Assembly: GCF_002287505.1 (NCBI RefSeq)
Contig: NZ_CP019688.1
Coordinates: 868,001 to 932,000, forward strand
DNA length: 64,000 nt
Reading direction: 5' to 3'
Origin: Corynebacterium glaucum
GTDB lineage: Bacteria > Actinomycetota > Actinomycetes > Mycobacteriales > Mycobacteriaceae
Shown: piece by piece, positions 45,584 to 54,409 of the stretch
Position numbering within the stretch: position 1 is the stretch's first letter
Layout: the number at the start of each line of letters is the position of its first letter
Notes under the pieces: model-generated
Told to the model about the DNA's origin: nothing
What the model saw: only the letters and a program-made list of their open reading frames with translations
Databases searched by the model: none
Position numbers and translations under genes: made by a program

Positions 45584-46429
45584 TTAACGCCCCACGCCTT
45601 CAGTACCCAGGCGCCATCCGCTGGTTTCCAACTGACCGTGCCGATTGTCGCCGACGCCGACCACTGTGCCGTCGATAAGTACTCCGAGCGTGAAGGCACT
45701 GCCCGCAGCGACGGCGACGACCTGACGCCAATGGCTGACGTCGCATTGACCGTGATCGTTGTTGCCTGCGGCGAGGACTGTGCTTGCCGAGGTCAATCCC
45801 ACCGTGTGGTAGCTTCCAGCTGCAACGGCGATGATGTTCTCCCAGTCCTGACAACCCTGCCAGTACGCACTGGCACCGGCGCCCAGCACCCGGCCCTCGG
45901 CGGTGAGCCCGACCGTGTGGAGATACGCTGCCGACACCGAGGTGAGGTTTTCCCAGCTGGAGACGTTGCATTGCCCGCGCGAGTTGTTACCAGCCGCGAC
46001 CGCAGTCCCGTCGGTGCGACGGCCCACGATGTGCCAATCACCCGCCGCGACTTGGGCGATGTCGCTCCACTCTGTGAGCTCGGTTGGGTCAAACTTGCCG
46101 GCGCAGACTGTGGCTCCGTCCCGAGTAGCTCCAACGCTGAATCGCCAGCCTGCGGCGATGGAGATGATGTCATGCCAAGCATCGACATCGCATTGGTCGA
46201 AACGGTTCCAGCCAGCGGCGACTACTGTGCCATCGGTTTGCAACCCAAGCGTGTGCGAGTGCTTGGTGTTGCTTGCGAGGTGCACGGCATTCGCGCTCAC
46301 CGATGCGATGTCGCACCACGTTGCGACATCGCTTTGCCCGTGGAAGTTCGCACCAGCGGCGACGACGTTACCGTCGGACAAGACTCCCACCGCGTGGCTG
46401 GCACCCGCCGCTACGAGATTACGGTCCAA
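45584..46429 (-). CDS. RCC1-repeat beta-propeller protein
   Basis: A 281-residue protein built of about six to seven repeats of roughly 37-50 residues, each with a HTVGL or HTLGL core followed by DGTVVAAG and GQCDV. This is the RCC1-like pattern of a seven-bladed propeller. No signal peptide is seen, so it is probably cytoplasmic. Bacterial RCC1-like proteins have no single known role. It follows the cassette array and stands alone. Confidence 0.82.
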   Translation of the reverse strand: MDRNLVAAGASHAVGVLSDGNVVAAGANFHGQSDVATWCDIASVSANAVHLASNTKHSHTLGLQTDGTVVAAGWNRFDQCDVDAWHDIISIAAGWRFSVGATRDGATVCAGKFDPTELTEWSDIAQVAAGDWHIVGRRTDGTAVAAGNNSRGQCNVSSWENLTSVSAAYLHTVGLTAEGRVLGAGASAYWQGCQDWENIIAVAAGSYHTVGLTSASTVLAAGNNDHGQCDVSHWRQVVAVAAGSAFTLGVLIDGTVVGVGDNRHGQLETSGWRLGTEGVGR

Positions 46430-46435
46430 GGGGTT

Positions 46436-47026
46436 CTAGATGCGCCGGGCCATGTCTGGATATGCGATGACCACGCCATCGTGGTCCACCTCGAGCTCGA
46501 CGTCGACGCCTCTGGTGCCGCTTCGGTAGTGCACGGTGTCCTGGTCGATGGAGCCGTAGTACTGGTCTGAGGCGATGATCTGAAGCGAAGGCATGTCGAT
46601 CCACGCCATGATCAGCTGTGTATCCGGCACGGAGTCGGTGAGCAGGTTCAGCCGCCGGATCGGCATGGTGTTGGTCATCGGGCAGAGGCCGAGGTCGCAG
46701 TCCAGCGCATCGCTGAGATCAACCCCGTCAACGATGCCAGGGGAGGGGAGATCAGCGGGTTGCTCGCCGGAGACGGTGGTGTCGCTTGACCACTCGCCGT
46801 CATCGTTTCGGGTGAGCTCCAGCGTCCGTGTCCAGCCGTTACCTTGCACTTCCACGGTAACGCGCCGGGTGATCCACCCATCGGCAGCGTCCAGGGTCCA
46901 CGTTGCGCGGTACCCGTTGCCGTACTGCGTGCCGGTGGCGGTCAATCCGTCGTCAGTGAATGCGACCTCCGCGACGTTTCTGATGTTGGGGTCGTCCCAG
47001 TGCTCCCAGGTGTATGTCTGCGTCAT
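46436..47026 (-). CDS. Putative glycolipid-binding domain protein
   Basis: A 196-residue protein that fits the Glycolipid_bind family: YRATWTLDAADGWITRRVTVEV, then DCDLGLCPMTNTMPIRRLNLL and MAWIDMPSLQI. The family name is from a structural likeness; the real ligand is not known. No signal peptide is visible. It is co-directional with the RCC1-like gene 7 bp downstream, so they may be one transcript. Confidence 0.72.
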   Translation of the reverse strand: MTQTYTWEHWDDPNIRNVAEVAFTDDGLTATGTQYGNGYRATWTLDAADGWITRRVTVEVQGNGWTRTLELTRNDDGEWSSDTTVSGEQPADLPSPGIVDGVDLSDALDCDLGLCPMTNTMPIRRLNLLTDSVPDTQLIMAWIDMPSLQIIASDQYYGSIDQDTVHYRSGTRGVDVELEVDHDGVVIAYPDMARRI

Positions 47027-47063
47027 GGGAACGAGACTAATGATTCAGAGACCAACGGCGCTG

Positions 47064-47738
47064 TCACAGGAAGCCGGAAGCGACGGCCACTCCCAACGCG
47101 ATGACGGCGACGATGCCGCCCAGAGCACCGAAGATAATCCCGATCTTGCCGCCGGTGGATTGGTCTTTGTACTTCAGCGGAGCGTAGCGCTGCCCGCTCG
47201 CTTGCAACGCTTGGTTGATCTCGCGGTCGAGGTTGAACCCATCGATGCGGCGCTTGACCAACTGGCCCGTCTCGTCGCGCTCGAGTTCCCACGCGAAGCT
47301 GGCACCAGCGATGCGTCGCTGGAACCCGGACATGAAGTGGCTGACTTGCTCCCCGTCGGTCTCGACACCCTGGCTAGTCATGCGGTCTTCGCGAACGAAC
47401 CCGTCCGGCTTCTCGTGCATGATCACGGTGTGGTGCTGATCGGAGACCGCCACGCGTTCCTCGTCGTTGCTCAGCTGATTGTCATCGTAAGACTGAATCA
47501 CGACGCTCGTCGGGGTGGTGGACACGATGTACGGAGTGCCGCGCAGCCGCGATGCGAGTTCGCTTGCCAGTGCAACGACTCGGGGACCGCCCTGATTGAA
47601 TTCGGGGCCGGCGACACCGGGATCGCTCGGTGGACGTTCGGTGACGTCGTTGGCGGACCCCAGGACGAAAAATCCCACGGCAACAACGACGGCGGCGACG
47701 ACAAAGATGAGGAGGATGAACCCGTAAATCCATGCCAT
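47064..47738 (-). CDS. Membrane protein with N- and C-terminal anchors, unknown
   Basis: A 224-residue protein with a membrane segment at residues 2-25, a soluble domain of about 160 residues and a C-terminal Gly/Ala/Val-rich membrane segment (GGKIGIIFGALGGIVAVIALGVAV). Family not recognised. ATG 47738 starts right at the first hydrophobic stretch. It is divergent from chrA, 87 bp away. Confidence 0.6.
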   Translation of the reverse strand: MAWIYGFILLIFVVAAVVVAVGFFVLGSANDVTERPPSDPGVAGPEFNQGGPRVVALASELASRLRGTPYIVSTTPTSVVIQSYDDNQLSNDEERVAVSDQHHTVIMHEKPDGFVREDRMTSQGVETDGEQVSHFMSGFQRRIAGASFAWELERDETGQLVKRRIDGFNLDREINQALQASGQRYAPLKYKDQSTGGKIGIIFGALGGIVAVIALGVAVASGFL

Positions 47739-47824
47739 GGGATCAGATCGTAATCCGTGTACCGGCATTGCGAAGCGCAACGTTCGGACGGCAGCTCGCC
47801 AGCAACGTCCGTAAGGTAGCGGGC

Positions 47825-49036
47825 GTGTTTGAAGTCCTCGCCGTGTTTTTCCGCCTCGGTCTGACCTCGTTTGGCGGCCCGACCGCGCACCTCGGATACT
47901 TCCGCGACGAGTTTGTGGAGCGCAGGAAGTGGATGACCGAGGAGGAATACGCCGACCTCGTCGCCCTGTGCCAGTTCATGCCGGGACCCGCTTCCAGCCA
48001 GGTGGGCATGGCGATCGGACTCAAGCGCGCCGGGTATGCAGGCATGCTCGCGGCGTGGATCGGGTTCACCATGCCGTCGGTGATCCTCATGGTGGCGTTC
48101 GCACTCGGGGTCGCCCGCCTCGGCGACATCTCGGATGCCGGCTGGCTCGCAGGGCTCAAAGCAGCAGCGGTGGCCGTTGTCGCACAGGCAGTCATGGGCA
48201 TGAGCAAGAGCATTATTATCGACGCCTGGCGCGCCGCCATCGCACTCGGTGCCTTCCTCGTGGTGCTCCTGGTGCCCAACCCGTTCACACAGGTAGGAGT
48301 GATTGCCGCAGGCATGGTTGCCGGCATGCTGTTGTTCGGCCGTAAGCGGAACAGCGAGGACGCCGCCGACGACGTGCCAGCGCCGACCGAGCCAGCGGTA
48401 ACCCAAATCCGCGCCCAATCCAAAACTCAGTCCCGCACCGTGGGTGCCGCCGCGCTCGCAGCGTTCGGGGCGCTGCTCGTCTTCCTACCGATGATCGCGG
48501 GCGCAGCACGCAACACCAGCCTTGACATGTTCGACAGCTTCTACCGCGCCGGCGCGCTCGTCTTCGGCGGCGGCCACGTGGTCCTGCCACTGCTTGAGCA
48601 GGCCACAGTGCCCACCGGCTTGGTGGATCACGATTCTTTCCTCGCCGGCTACGGCGCCGCCCAAGCGGTGCCGGGCCCGCTGTTCACCTTTGCGTCCTAC
48701 CTCGGCGCATCCGCAGAGGGTGTGCCGTGGCTCTGGGGCGCCACGATCGCAACGGTTGCGATCTTCCTGCCTGCTGCGCTGCTGGTCATCGGCATCATGC
48801 CGTTCTGGGACCGGCTGCGCCAGCACCCGATGGCCGCCTCCGCCCTCGCCGGCGCGAACGCCGCGGTGGTCGGCATCCTCGCCGCCGCGCTCTACAACCC
48901 CGTCTTCACCGCGGGCGTTACGGGCCCGGTGACGATGGCGATCGCAGCGTCAGCGTTTGTGGCGCTTCACATGTGGAAAGTGCCGCCGTGGGTCGTGGTC
49001 GTCGCCGCTGCCGTCGTCGGGGGAGTAGTGGCGTAA
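47825..49036 (+). CDS. chrA: Chromate transporter ChrA (full length)
   Basis: A 403-residue CHR-family protein made of two homologous halves. The first has LGLTSFGGPTAHLGYFRDEFVERR and LCQFMPGPASSQVGMAIG; the second has FGGGHVVLPLLEQ and GAAQAVPGPLFTFASYLGA. It exports chromate using the membrane potential. The GTG start at 47825 is chosen by alignment with the other copy at 39086. The tract 48630-48916 is nearly identical to 53541-53827. No chrB regulator is present. Confidence 0.9.
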   Translation: MFEVLAVFFRLGLTSFGGPTAHLGYFRDEFVERRKWMTEEEYADLVALCQFMPGPASSQVGMAIGLKRAGYAGMLAAWIGFTMPSVILMVAFALGVARLGDISDAGWLAGLKAAAVAVVAQAVMGMSKSIIIDAWRAAIALGAFLVVLLVPNPFTQVGVIAAGMVAGMLLFGRKRNSEDAADDVPAPTEPAVTQIRAQSKTQSRTVGAAALAAFGALLVFLPMIAGAARNTSLDMFDSFYRAGALVFGGGHVVLPLLEQATVPTGLVDHDSFLAGYGAAQAVPGPLFTFASYLGASAEGVPWLWGATIATVAIFLPAALLVIGIMPFWDRLRQHPMAASALAGANAAVVGILAAALYNPVFTAGVTGPVTMAIAASAFVALHMWKVPPWVVVVAAAVVGGVVA

Positions 49037-49052
49037 TGGAGCCGCAGGAGCC

Positions 49053-49100
49053 CTAGCCCAGGAAGGCCTTATCCGAAAGCGTCGCGCCCTTGATCTTGGC
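49053..49100 (-). pseudogene. Remnant of the ABC ATPase 3' end
   Basis: The minus strand encodes AKIKGATLSDKAFLG and a stop, which matches the end of the intact ABC ATPase at 54410-54460 (ANIKGATLSDKAFLG). Nothing more of the gene is left. It repeats the chrA-to-ATPase junction and marks the left edge of the 49.1-53.5 kb segment. Confidence 0.8.
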
Positions 49101-49122
49101 CCCGGGAAATCGAACATGCGCA

Positions 49123-50202
49123 CTAAAGGTGCAGTGTGGCGGTCACACCTCCCTGCGGGCGCGCTTCGAGCGCGAGTGATCCACCATGGGCTGCGGCGAT
49201 GGCCTGCACAAGCGCGACGCCAAGGCCGTGGCCACCCTTGCTGTGGCCGCGCTGGCGAGCACGGGCGAATGGTTCGGTCAGGGTCGCAACCTCTGCGGGG
49301 TCGAGCACCTCGCCGCCGTTGGTCACGGTGAGCGCGGCACCGCCGTCGCCGGCGGCCCGGAGGCGCAGCGCTGCCGTGCCCGCCGCGCCGTGCTGCACGG
49401 CGTTGCGGGCGAGGTTGTCCACCGCGTGGCGTACAAGGTCGCGGTCCCCGGTGACGGTCACGTTCTCCGCGATGTCGGCAGGAATACCGCGTTCTTGCGC
49501 CACCGCGCTGCACAGCGCGGAGAGGTCTACCTGTTCCGCGGCGATCTTGGCACCGCCCTCGAGTTCCGCGAGGCTGAGCAGGGACGCAGTGGTGCGCGCG
49601 TTGCGGGAGTTCACCTCGCGGATGCGCGTGAGCCCCGCACGCAGGTCCGCGGCGCTCGCGTCCGGGTCGGCGAGGGCGACATCTGCCACCGTCTGGATGG
49701 TGGTGATTGGGGTGTTCAGCTCGTGTGATGCGTTGGCGGCGAAGCGGCGCTGCGCGGCGATGGAAGCAGCGAGGGTGTCCAACATGGTGTTTAGCGCGCT
49801 GGCCAGTTCGGCAGCCTCGTCGTCGGCTCCGGTGTGCTCGATGCGCCTGGTCAGGTCGCCGCGGGTGATGTCGCCCGCAGCGTCGGCAATGGTGCGTAAT
49901 GGGCGGATGACGAGGCCTGCCACCCACCAGCCGATGAGTCCACTCAGCGCGGTGAGCACGGCGAGGCCGCCGAGAGAGCTGAGAAGCACCACGCGGAGGA
50001 TCTCCCGCGTGATGGGCACGGCCGCGTCGATGACGGCGGTGCCGGGGGCGCCGTCGATCCCATTAGCGCCGAGCACTGCCTGGAACGGCACCGGGGTGAA
50101 CCGCAGGTAGGCGTACACGATCCCGATCAGCGCGAGACCCACGCCGAGCACCGTGAGCACGAACATCACGGTGATGCGGGCGCGCAGGCTGAGTGTGCGC
50201 AT
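49123..50202 (-). CDS. Sensor histidine kinase
   Basis: A 359-residue kinase with two membrane segments (about 11-32 and 68-95) around an extracytoplasmic loop of 35-40 residues. HAMP follows, then the phospho-acceptor helix (FAANASHELNTPITTIQTVAD) and the ATPase domain (VDNLARNAVQHG, GGHGLGVALVQAIAAAHGG). The usual DxGxG is weakened to TNGGEV. ATG 50202 overlaps the regulator stop (TGATG). The signal is unknown; the neighbours suggest envelope functions. Confidence 0.88.
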   Translation of the reverse strand: MRTLSLRARITVMFVLTVLGVGLALIGIVYAYLRFTPVPFQAVLGANGIDGAPGTAVIDAAVPITREILRVVLLSSLGGLAVLTALSGLIGWWVAGLVIRPLRTIADAAGDITRGDLTRRIEHTGADDEAAELASALNTMLDTLAASIAAQRRFAANASHELNTPITTIQTVADVALADPDASAADLRAGLTRIREVNSRNARTTASLLSLAELEGGAKIAAEQVDLSALCSAVAQERGIPADIAENVTVTGDRDLVRHAVDNLARNAVQHGAAGTAALRLRAAGDGGAALTVTNGGEVLDPAEVATLTEPFARARQRGHSKGGHGLGVALVQAIAAAHGGSLALEARPQGGVTATLHL

Positions 50203-50876
50203 CACTGGCCCTCGTCCGCCACGTAGTAGCCGGCGCCGGTCACGGTGTGCACAATCCACGGGTCGCCAAGTTTGCGGCGCAGGTGGGACACGGTCACGCG
50301 CGGGGAGTTGGTGAACGGATCAGCGTTGGCATCCCACGCTTCCGCGAGGAGTTCCTCGGCGGAGATGACACCGCCGTCGGCAGCCATGAGCACCTCGAGC
50401 ACGGCGAATTCTTTCGGGGAGAGCGTGATTGGCTGCCCGCCGCGGGTGACCTGCTTGCGGAAGGTGTCTAGGCGCACGTCGCCGCAGCGGTAGACCTCGC
50501 CGCGCTGCGGGGCGTTGCGCCGCGCAAGCGCTTCGATGCGGGCTATAAGCTCGGGCAACTCGAAGGGTTTGGGCAAATAATCGTCGGCACCCAGCGAGAA
50601 GCCCTCCAGCCTGGCATCGAGCGTGCCCGACGCAGTCAGCATGATCACGCGCGTTGCCAGGTGCGTATCGACGATCTCCTGGCACACCGCATCGCCGTGC
50701 ACCACCGGCAAGTCGCGGTCCAGCACCACAACGTCTGGGGCGAGCTCGAACACCTTATCCAGCGCCTCCTGGCCGTCGAACGCAAGCGAAACGTCCATGC
50801 CTGCGCGGGTCAGCGCCGTGCCGACTGCCTCGGCCAAATACTCCTCGTCGTCCACTACGAGCACACGGATTGTCAT
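50202..50876 (-). CDS. OmpR-family response regulator
   Basis: A 224-residue regulator: receiver domain with VDDEEYLAEA, the phospho-Asp in VVLDRDLPVVHG and Lys in ADDYLPKPFE, then a winged helix (LSPKEFAVLEVLMAADGGVISAEELL, RVTVSHLRRKLG). It is upstream of its kinase, overlapping by one base. Its start faces the DUF418-like gene 78 bp away, which it may control. Confidence 0.9.
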   Translation of the reverse strand: MTIRVLVVDDEEYLAEAVGTALTRAGMDVSLAFDGQEALDKVFELAPDVVVLDRDLPVVHGDAVCQEIVDTHLATRVIMLTASGTLDARLEGFSLGADDYLPKPFELPELIARIEALARRNAPQRGEVYRCGDVRLDTFRKQVTRGGQPITLSPKEFAVLEVLMAADGGVISAEELLAEAWDANADPFTNSPRVTVSHLRRKLGDPWIVHTVTGAGYYVADEGQ

Positions 50877-50953
50877 GGGAAAACATGGTATCGGCGGCGG
50901 TGTTGCAGCGCCGTTAACGCGATCGCAACATCGCCGGTTCTACTCTCGGCGCC

Positions 50954-51940
50954 ATGCAGTCGCGAAACCCAAGCCGTATCACCGGCATCGACGTGGCCAG
51001 GGCAGTGGCGCTGATGGGGATGTTCTTTTCCCACCTCACATTTCCCGACGGCATCGCCGGCCAGCTGATCTACGGTTTCCCCTCGGCGCTGTTCGCCTTC
51101 GTGGCGGGCGTGTCCATGTCTCTCATGGCATCCAAGGGGGCCACCCCAGCGCACTTCATCGTGCGCGGCGTGGCGCTCAGCGCGCTGCACCCGCTGCTCG
51201 CTTTTGTGCCAACCAACATCTACATCGTGCTGGGCACTCTCGGTGTCTGCATGATCGTGCTCGCCTGGGCCCCGAAGTGGGACTCGCGGTGGCTTGCGGC
51301 GCTCACCGTGCCGCTGGCCGTCCTGTCCGCGTTCCAGGTGATCCCGGCGATGTACTCGCCGGCGATGTGGGCGGTGCTCATGATCGCCGGCATGCTGTTC
51401 CACCGCCACGTGATGGGTAACGTCGCGCGGCTCGCAGTCGGCGCAGTGACGGGCTTGGCGGCCATCGCCGGCGTGATCGCCGTGCGCTGGTACGTGCCGC
51501 TGCACTGGTTCTTCGACGCTGACGGCCACACGGGCGGTCTCGTGGACGTGGTGGGCAGCACTGCGGCATCGGTCGGCATCACTGCGTCGTGCTGCCTCAT
51601 CGCGCAGCCCTGGCAGCGGGTGATGCCGCGGATGGGAGCGATGCCGCTCACGCTGTACTGCCTGCATGTCGTCACCTCCCCGTTCATCGGCATCTGGCCG
51701 ACGCTCATCGGTTCCGCCGTAATGGCCACGCTGTGGCTGCAGTACTTCCCCCGCGGCCCGCTTGAGGAGGGCCTGAGGCGAGTTGTCGCATTCGGCGCAA
51801 GCGAGATCAACACCAAATTTTCAAAGGAGTCAATGTATGGACGCAAAGCAATCGACAGGCCTGACGCTCGCAGCGATGGTGCTGGTCGCGGTCGCAGCCC
51901 CCTCGGCGCTCGCGATGGAGAGCGACACCTTCGCGGGTGA
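50954..51940 (+). CDS. DUF418/DUF1624-like multi-pass membrane protein
   Basis: A protein with about eight membrane segments starting RITGIDVARAVALMGMFFSHL, the opening motif of the YeiB/DUF418 and heparan-acetyltransferase-like superfamily. The expected end is near FPRGPLEEGLRRVVAF at about 51790. The frame then continues for about 50 residues of low-likelihood sequence and overlaps the protease gene by 104 bp, so the native C-terminus was probably lost. A shortened homologue lies at 57753. Confidence 0.75.
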   Translation: MQSRNPSRITGIDVARAVALMGMFFSHLTFPDGIAGQLIYGFPSALFAFVAGVSMSLMASKGATPAHFIVRGVALSALHPLLAFVPTNIYIVLGTLGVCMIVLAWAPKWDSRWLAALTVPLAVLSAFQVIPAMYSPAMWAVLMIAGMLFHRHVMGNVARLAVGAVTGLAAIAGVIAVRWYVPLHWFFDADGHTGGLVDVVGSTAASVGITASCCLIAQPWQRVMPRMGAMPLTLYCLHVVTSPFIGIWPTLIGSAVMATLWLQYFPRGPLEEGLRRVVAFGASEINTKFSKESMYGRKAIDRPDARSDGAGRGRSPLGARDGERHLRG

Positions 51941-52703
51941 CACCGACGAGGCCGGCACCGTGGTCTCCGTGCGCGTCGAGGACAAGGACCCGGCCGACGG
52001 CGTGTGCACGGGCACCGCCATCGGCGAGCACTGGGTGATCACCGCCCGCCACTGCGTTGAGGCAGCGAAGAAGCTCGGCGGCTCCGTGCGTACCGGCCAG
52101 GGCGAGGAGCAGAAGGTTTACGACGTGGACCGCTGGGAAATCGCCCCGCGCGGCGACATCGCGCTCGCACACACGGTGCAGCCGATGCAGCTTAAGCACT
52201 TTGCCGAGGTTAGTGACACGGTGCCCTCCGGCGACGTGCACCTCTATGGCTGGTCCAGCGACGGCTCCGGCGGCTCCACCACGCTCCCGTCCGCAGACGG
52301 CAAGGTCGAGGGCGAGTCCCCGCTGGCGCTGTTCGAGGCGCCCTCCGCGCTGCAGGTGACTCTGCAAAACGGCGCGCGCATCCAGCCGGGCGATTCCGGC
52401 GGCGCGATCTTTGAGGGCGGCAAGGTCGCCGCCATCATGTCCGCGGGCCTTTTCGAGGACCCGGACAACCCGAAAGAGGAGGAGCTGACCAGCAACGGCG
52501 CTGTCGCCGTCGCGCCGGTGGCGGACCAGGTGGAGTGGATCCGCGAGACCATCGCGCAGGCGGAGGCCAACCCGGCCGACACCATGCGGCAGAACGGCGA
52601 TAACGGCCTGTGGTGGAAGGTCGCCGCCGGCGCGGGTGTCCTCGTGCTGCTCGCAGCGCTCGCCATGGCCGCGGCGCGCTACCGGAAGGCGCCGCTCGAC
52701 TAA
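51837..52703 (+). CDS. Surface-anchored trypsin-like serine protease
   Basis: A 288-residue protein with a signal peptide (cleavage near ALAMES) and a chymotrypsin-fold domain. The triad is visible: His in WVITARHCVE, Asp in PRGDIALAH and Ser in QPGDSGGAIF. A C-terminal membrane segment (VAAGAGVLVLLAALAMAAARYRK) keeps it on the outer face. AGGAG lies about 8 bases before ATG 51837. The substrate is unknown. Confidence 0.88.
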   Translation: MDAKQSTGLTLAAMVLVAVAAPSALAMESDTFAGDTDEAGTVVSVRVEDKDPADGVCTGTAIGEHWVITARHCVEAAKKLGGSVRTGQGEEQKVYDVDRWEIAPRGDIALAHTVQPMQLKHFAEVSDTVPSGDVHLYGWSSDGSGGSTTLPSADGKVEGESPLALFEAPSALQVTLQNGARIQPGDSGGAIFEGGKVAAIMSAGLFEDPDNPKEEELTSNGAVAVAPVADQVEWIRETIAQAEANPADTMRQNGDNGLWWKVAAGAGVLVLLAALAMAAARYRKAPLD

Positions 52704-52713
52704 GCGCGGTGTA

Positions 52714-53454
52714 ATGGCAGGCGTGACACTGTTTTCCGGCATCGACCTCGCCGCCGACCCCGCCAAGACCGGCATCGCGTCGATCCACGTCCGTGGCGCA
52801 GGGCTCACGCTTACCGACGCTTCTTTAGGAGCCTCCGACACCGACGTAGCCCGCACGGTCGGGGTTGCGGAGCTCACCGGCATCGACATCCCCCTGGGGT
52901 GGCCGCGTGGGTTCCGGGAGGTCATCAACGCCCACGCGGCGGGTGCGTTGCCGCCGCCAGCCAGCACCGGCCCAGACTGGCGGCGCGGGCTAGCAAACCG
53001 TTTCACAGACCTGGAGGTGCGACGCATCGCTGGCGTCGTCCCGCTGTCCGTCGCCGCCGACAGGATCGCCCATCCCGCTTTGCGCTGGATGGGCATCGAG
53101 GCGCGCTTGCGTGCCGACGGTCTCCCCACGAACCGTGACGGATCTGGTCGCGTTGCCGAGGTCTACCCGGCGGCTGCGCTGAAGATGTGGGGGCTGCCGC
53201 ACCGCGGCTACAAGGGGGATGACGCGGCGGGCAGGATCGCAATCATGGCGGGGCTCGCCAGCCGGTTCGACATTGACTGGGCGGGGTTTGCAACTACCGT
53301 CGAGAAAAGCGCGGACGTGCTCGACGCGGTGATTGCAGCGCTTGTCGCACACGAGGTGCGGGCTGGGCGCTGCTTGCCGATACCTGCGGATAACGCGGAT
53401 CTTGTCGCCGAAGAGGGCTGGATCTGGGTCCCACGCGACACGGAGAAGAGTTAG
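52714..53454 (+). CDS. DUF429 family protein
   Basis: A 246-residue protein of the DUF429 family, an RNase H-like fold: GIDLAADPAKTGIA at the start, TGIDIPLGWPRGF, a central RFTDLEVRR and EVYPAAALKMWGLP. The conserved acidic residues suggest a nuclease or phosphotransfer role, but none is established. It follows the protease by 10 bp and is probably co-transcribed. Confidence 0.82.
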   Translation: MAGVTLFSGIDLAADPAKTGIASIHVRGAGLTLTDASLGASDTDVARTVGVAELTGIDIPLGWPRGFREVINAHAAGALPPPASTGPDWRRGLANRFTDLEVRRIAGVVPLSVAADRIAHPALRWMGIEARLRADGLPTNRDGSGRVAEVYPAAALKMWGLPHRGYKGDDAAGRIAIMAGLASRFDIDWAGFATTVEKSADVLDAVIAALVAHEVRAGRCLPIPADNADLVAEEGWIWVPRDTEKS

Positions 53455-53477
53455 AAAATCCCGTAGTTGAGTGGTGC

Positions 53478-53947
53478 CCGGGGGCCACGTCGTCCTTCCG
53501 CTGCTCGAGCAGGCCACCGTGCCCACCGGCATGGTGGACCACGATTCTTTCCTCGCTGGCTACGGCGCCGCCCAAGCGGTGCCGGGCCCGCTGTTCACCT
53601 TTGCGTCCTACCTCGGCGCATCCGCAGAGGGTGTGCCGTGGCTCTGGGGCGCCACGATCGCAACGGTTGCGATCTTCCTGCCTGCTGCGCTGCTGGTCAT
53701 CGGCATCATGCCGTTCTGGGACCGGCTGCGCCAGCACCCGATGGCCGCCTCCGCCCTCGCCGGCGCGAACGCCGCGGTGGTCGGCATCCTCGCCGCCGCG
53801 CTCTACAACCCCGTCTTCACCGCGGGCATCCACGGCCCCGGCACCATGGGTGTCGCGGCCGCCGCGTTCGTCGCGCTGCAGTCGTTCAAACTGCCCGCGT
53901 GGGCTGTGGTGATCGCCGCTGCACTCGTCGGCGGGATCGCGCTATGA
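53478..53947 (+). pseudogene. 3' fragment of chrA
   Basis: The reading frame begins inside the family at GGHVVLPLLEQATV and runs to a normal ChrA C-terminus, so only the last 155 residues or so exist. Positions 53541-53827 match the intact chrA with one difference, while the flanks are clearly more diverged, as in gene conversion. The stop overlaps the GNAT start (ATGA), which suggests that this is the native 3' end of the locus. Confidence 0.85.
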
Positions 53948-54405
53948 TCCCTGTCTTCACGGCTGGCGAGGGCGACGGGGGAGTCGTCGCAAAGCTTCTG
54001 CGCAAATTCAACACGGAGTTCGACACTCCCGCGCCGCCGCAGGACATCCTCGCTCGTAGTTTTGAGGAGCTTTTGAAGCTTGACGACGTCATCGTCATCC
54101 TCGCCGGACACGATCGGGCTTCAGGATTCGCGTACCTGACGCTGCGCCCCACCCCGTATTTCGAGGGGCCGCTGGCCCAGCTCGAAGAGCTGTATGTGGC
54201 GCCTGAGCTGCGCGGTCAGGGGATTGGCACCGCGATGATAACGCGGATGGTGGAGCTGCTTCGCGAGCGCGGATGCGAAGAGATCCACATCAACGTCGAC
54301 GAGCCGGACGTGGACGCGCGCAGGTTCTACGAGCGCCACGGGTTCTCGAACTTCGAGGCTGGGGAGGATTACCGCATGCTCTGCTACATTCGCGAGCTGG
54401 GCTAA
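53944..54405 (+). CDS. GNAT family N-acetyltransferase
   Basis: A 153-residue acetyl-CoA-dependent transferase. The acetyl-CoA site is QLEELYVAPELRGQGIGTAMI, and NVDEPDVDARRFYERHGF is the usual C-terminal motif. The acceptor is unknown. Its ATG overlaps the stop of the chrA fragment. It is convergent with the ABC ATPase. Confidence 0.9.
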   Translation: MIPVFTAGEGDGGVVAKLLRKFNTEFDTPAPPQDILARSFEELLKLDDVIVILAGHDRASGFAYLTLRPTPYFEGPLAQLEELYVAPELRGQGIGTAMITRMVELLRERGCEEIHINVDEPDVDARRFYERHGFSNFEAGEDYRMLCYIRELG

Positions 54406-54409
54406 GCGC

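Noticed and set aside
45366-45587. 73-codon plus-strand frame after RelB
   Set aside because: It begins inside the antitoxin promoter and matches nothing recognised. It is possibly a remnant but not supportable.
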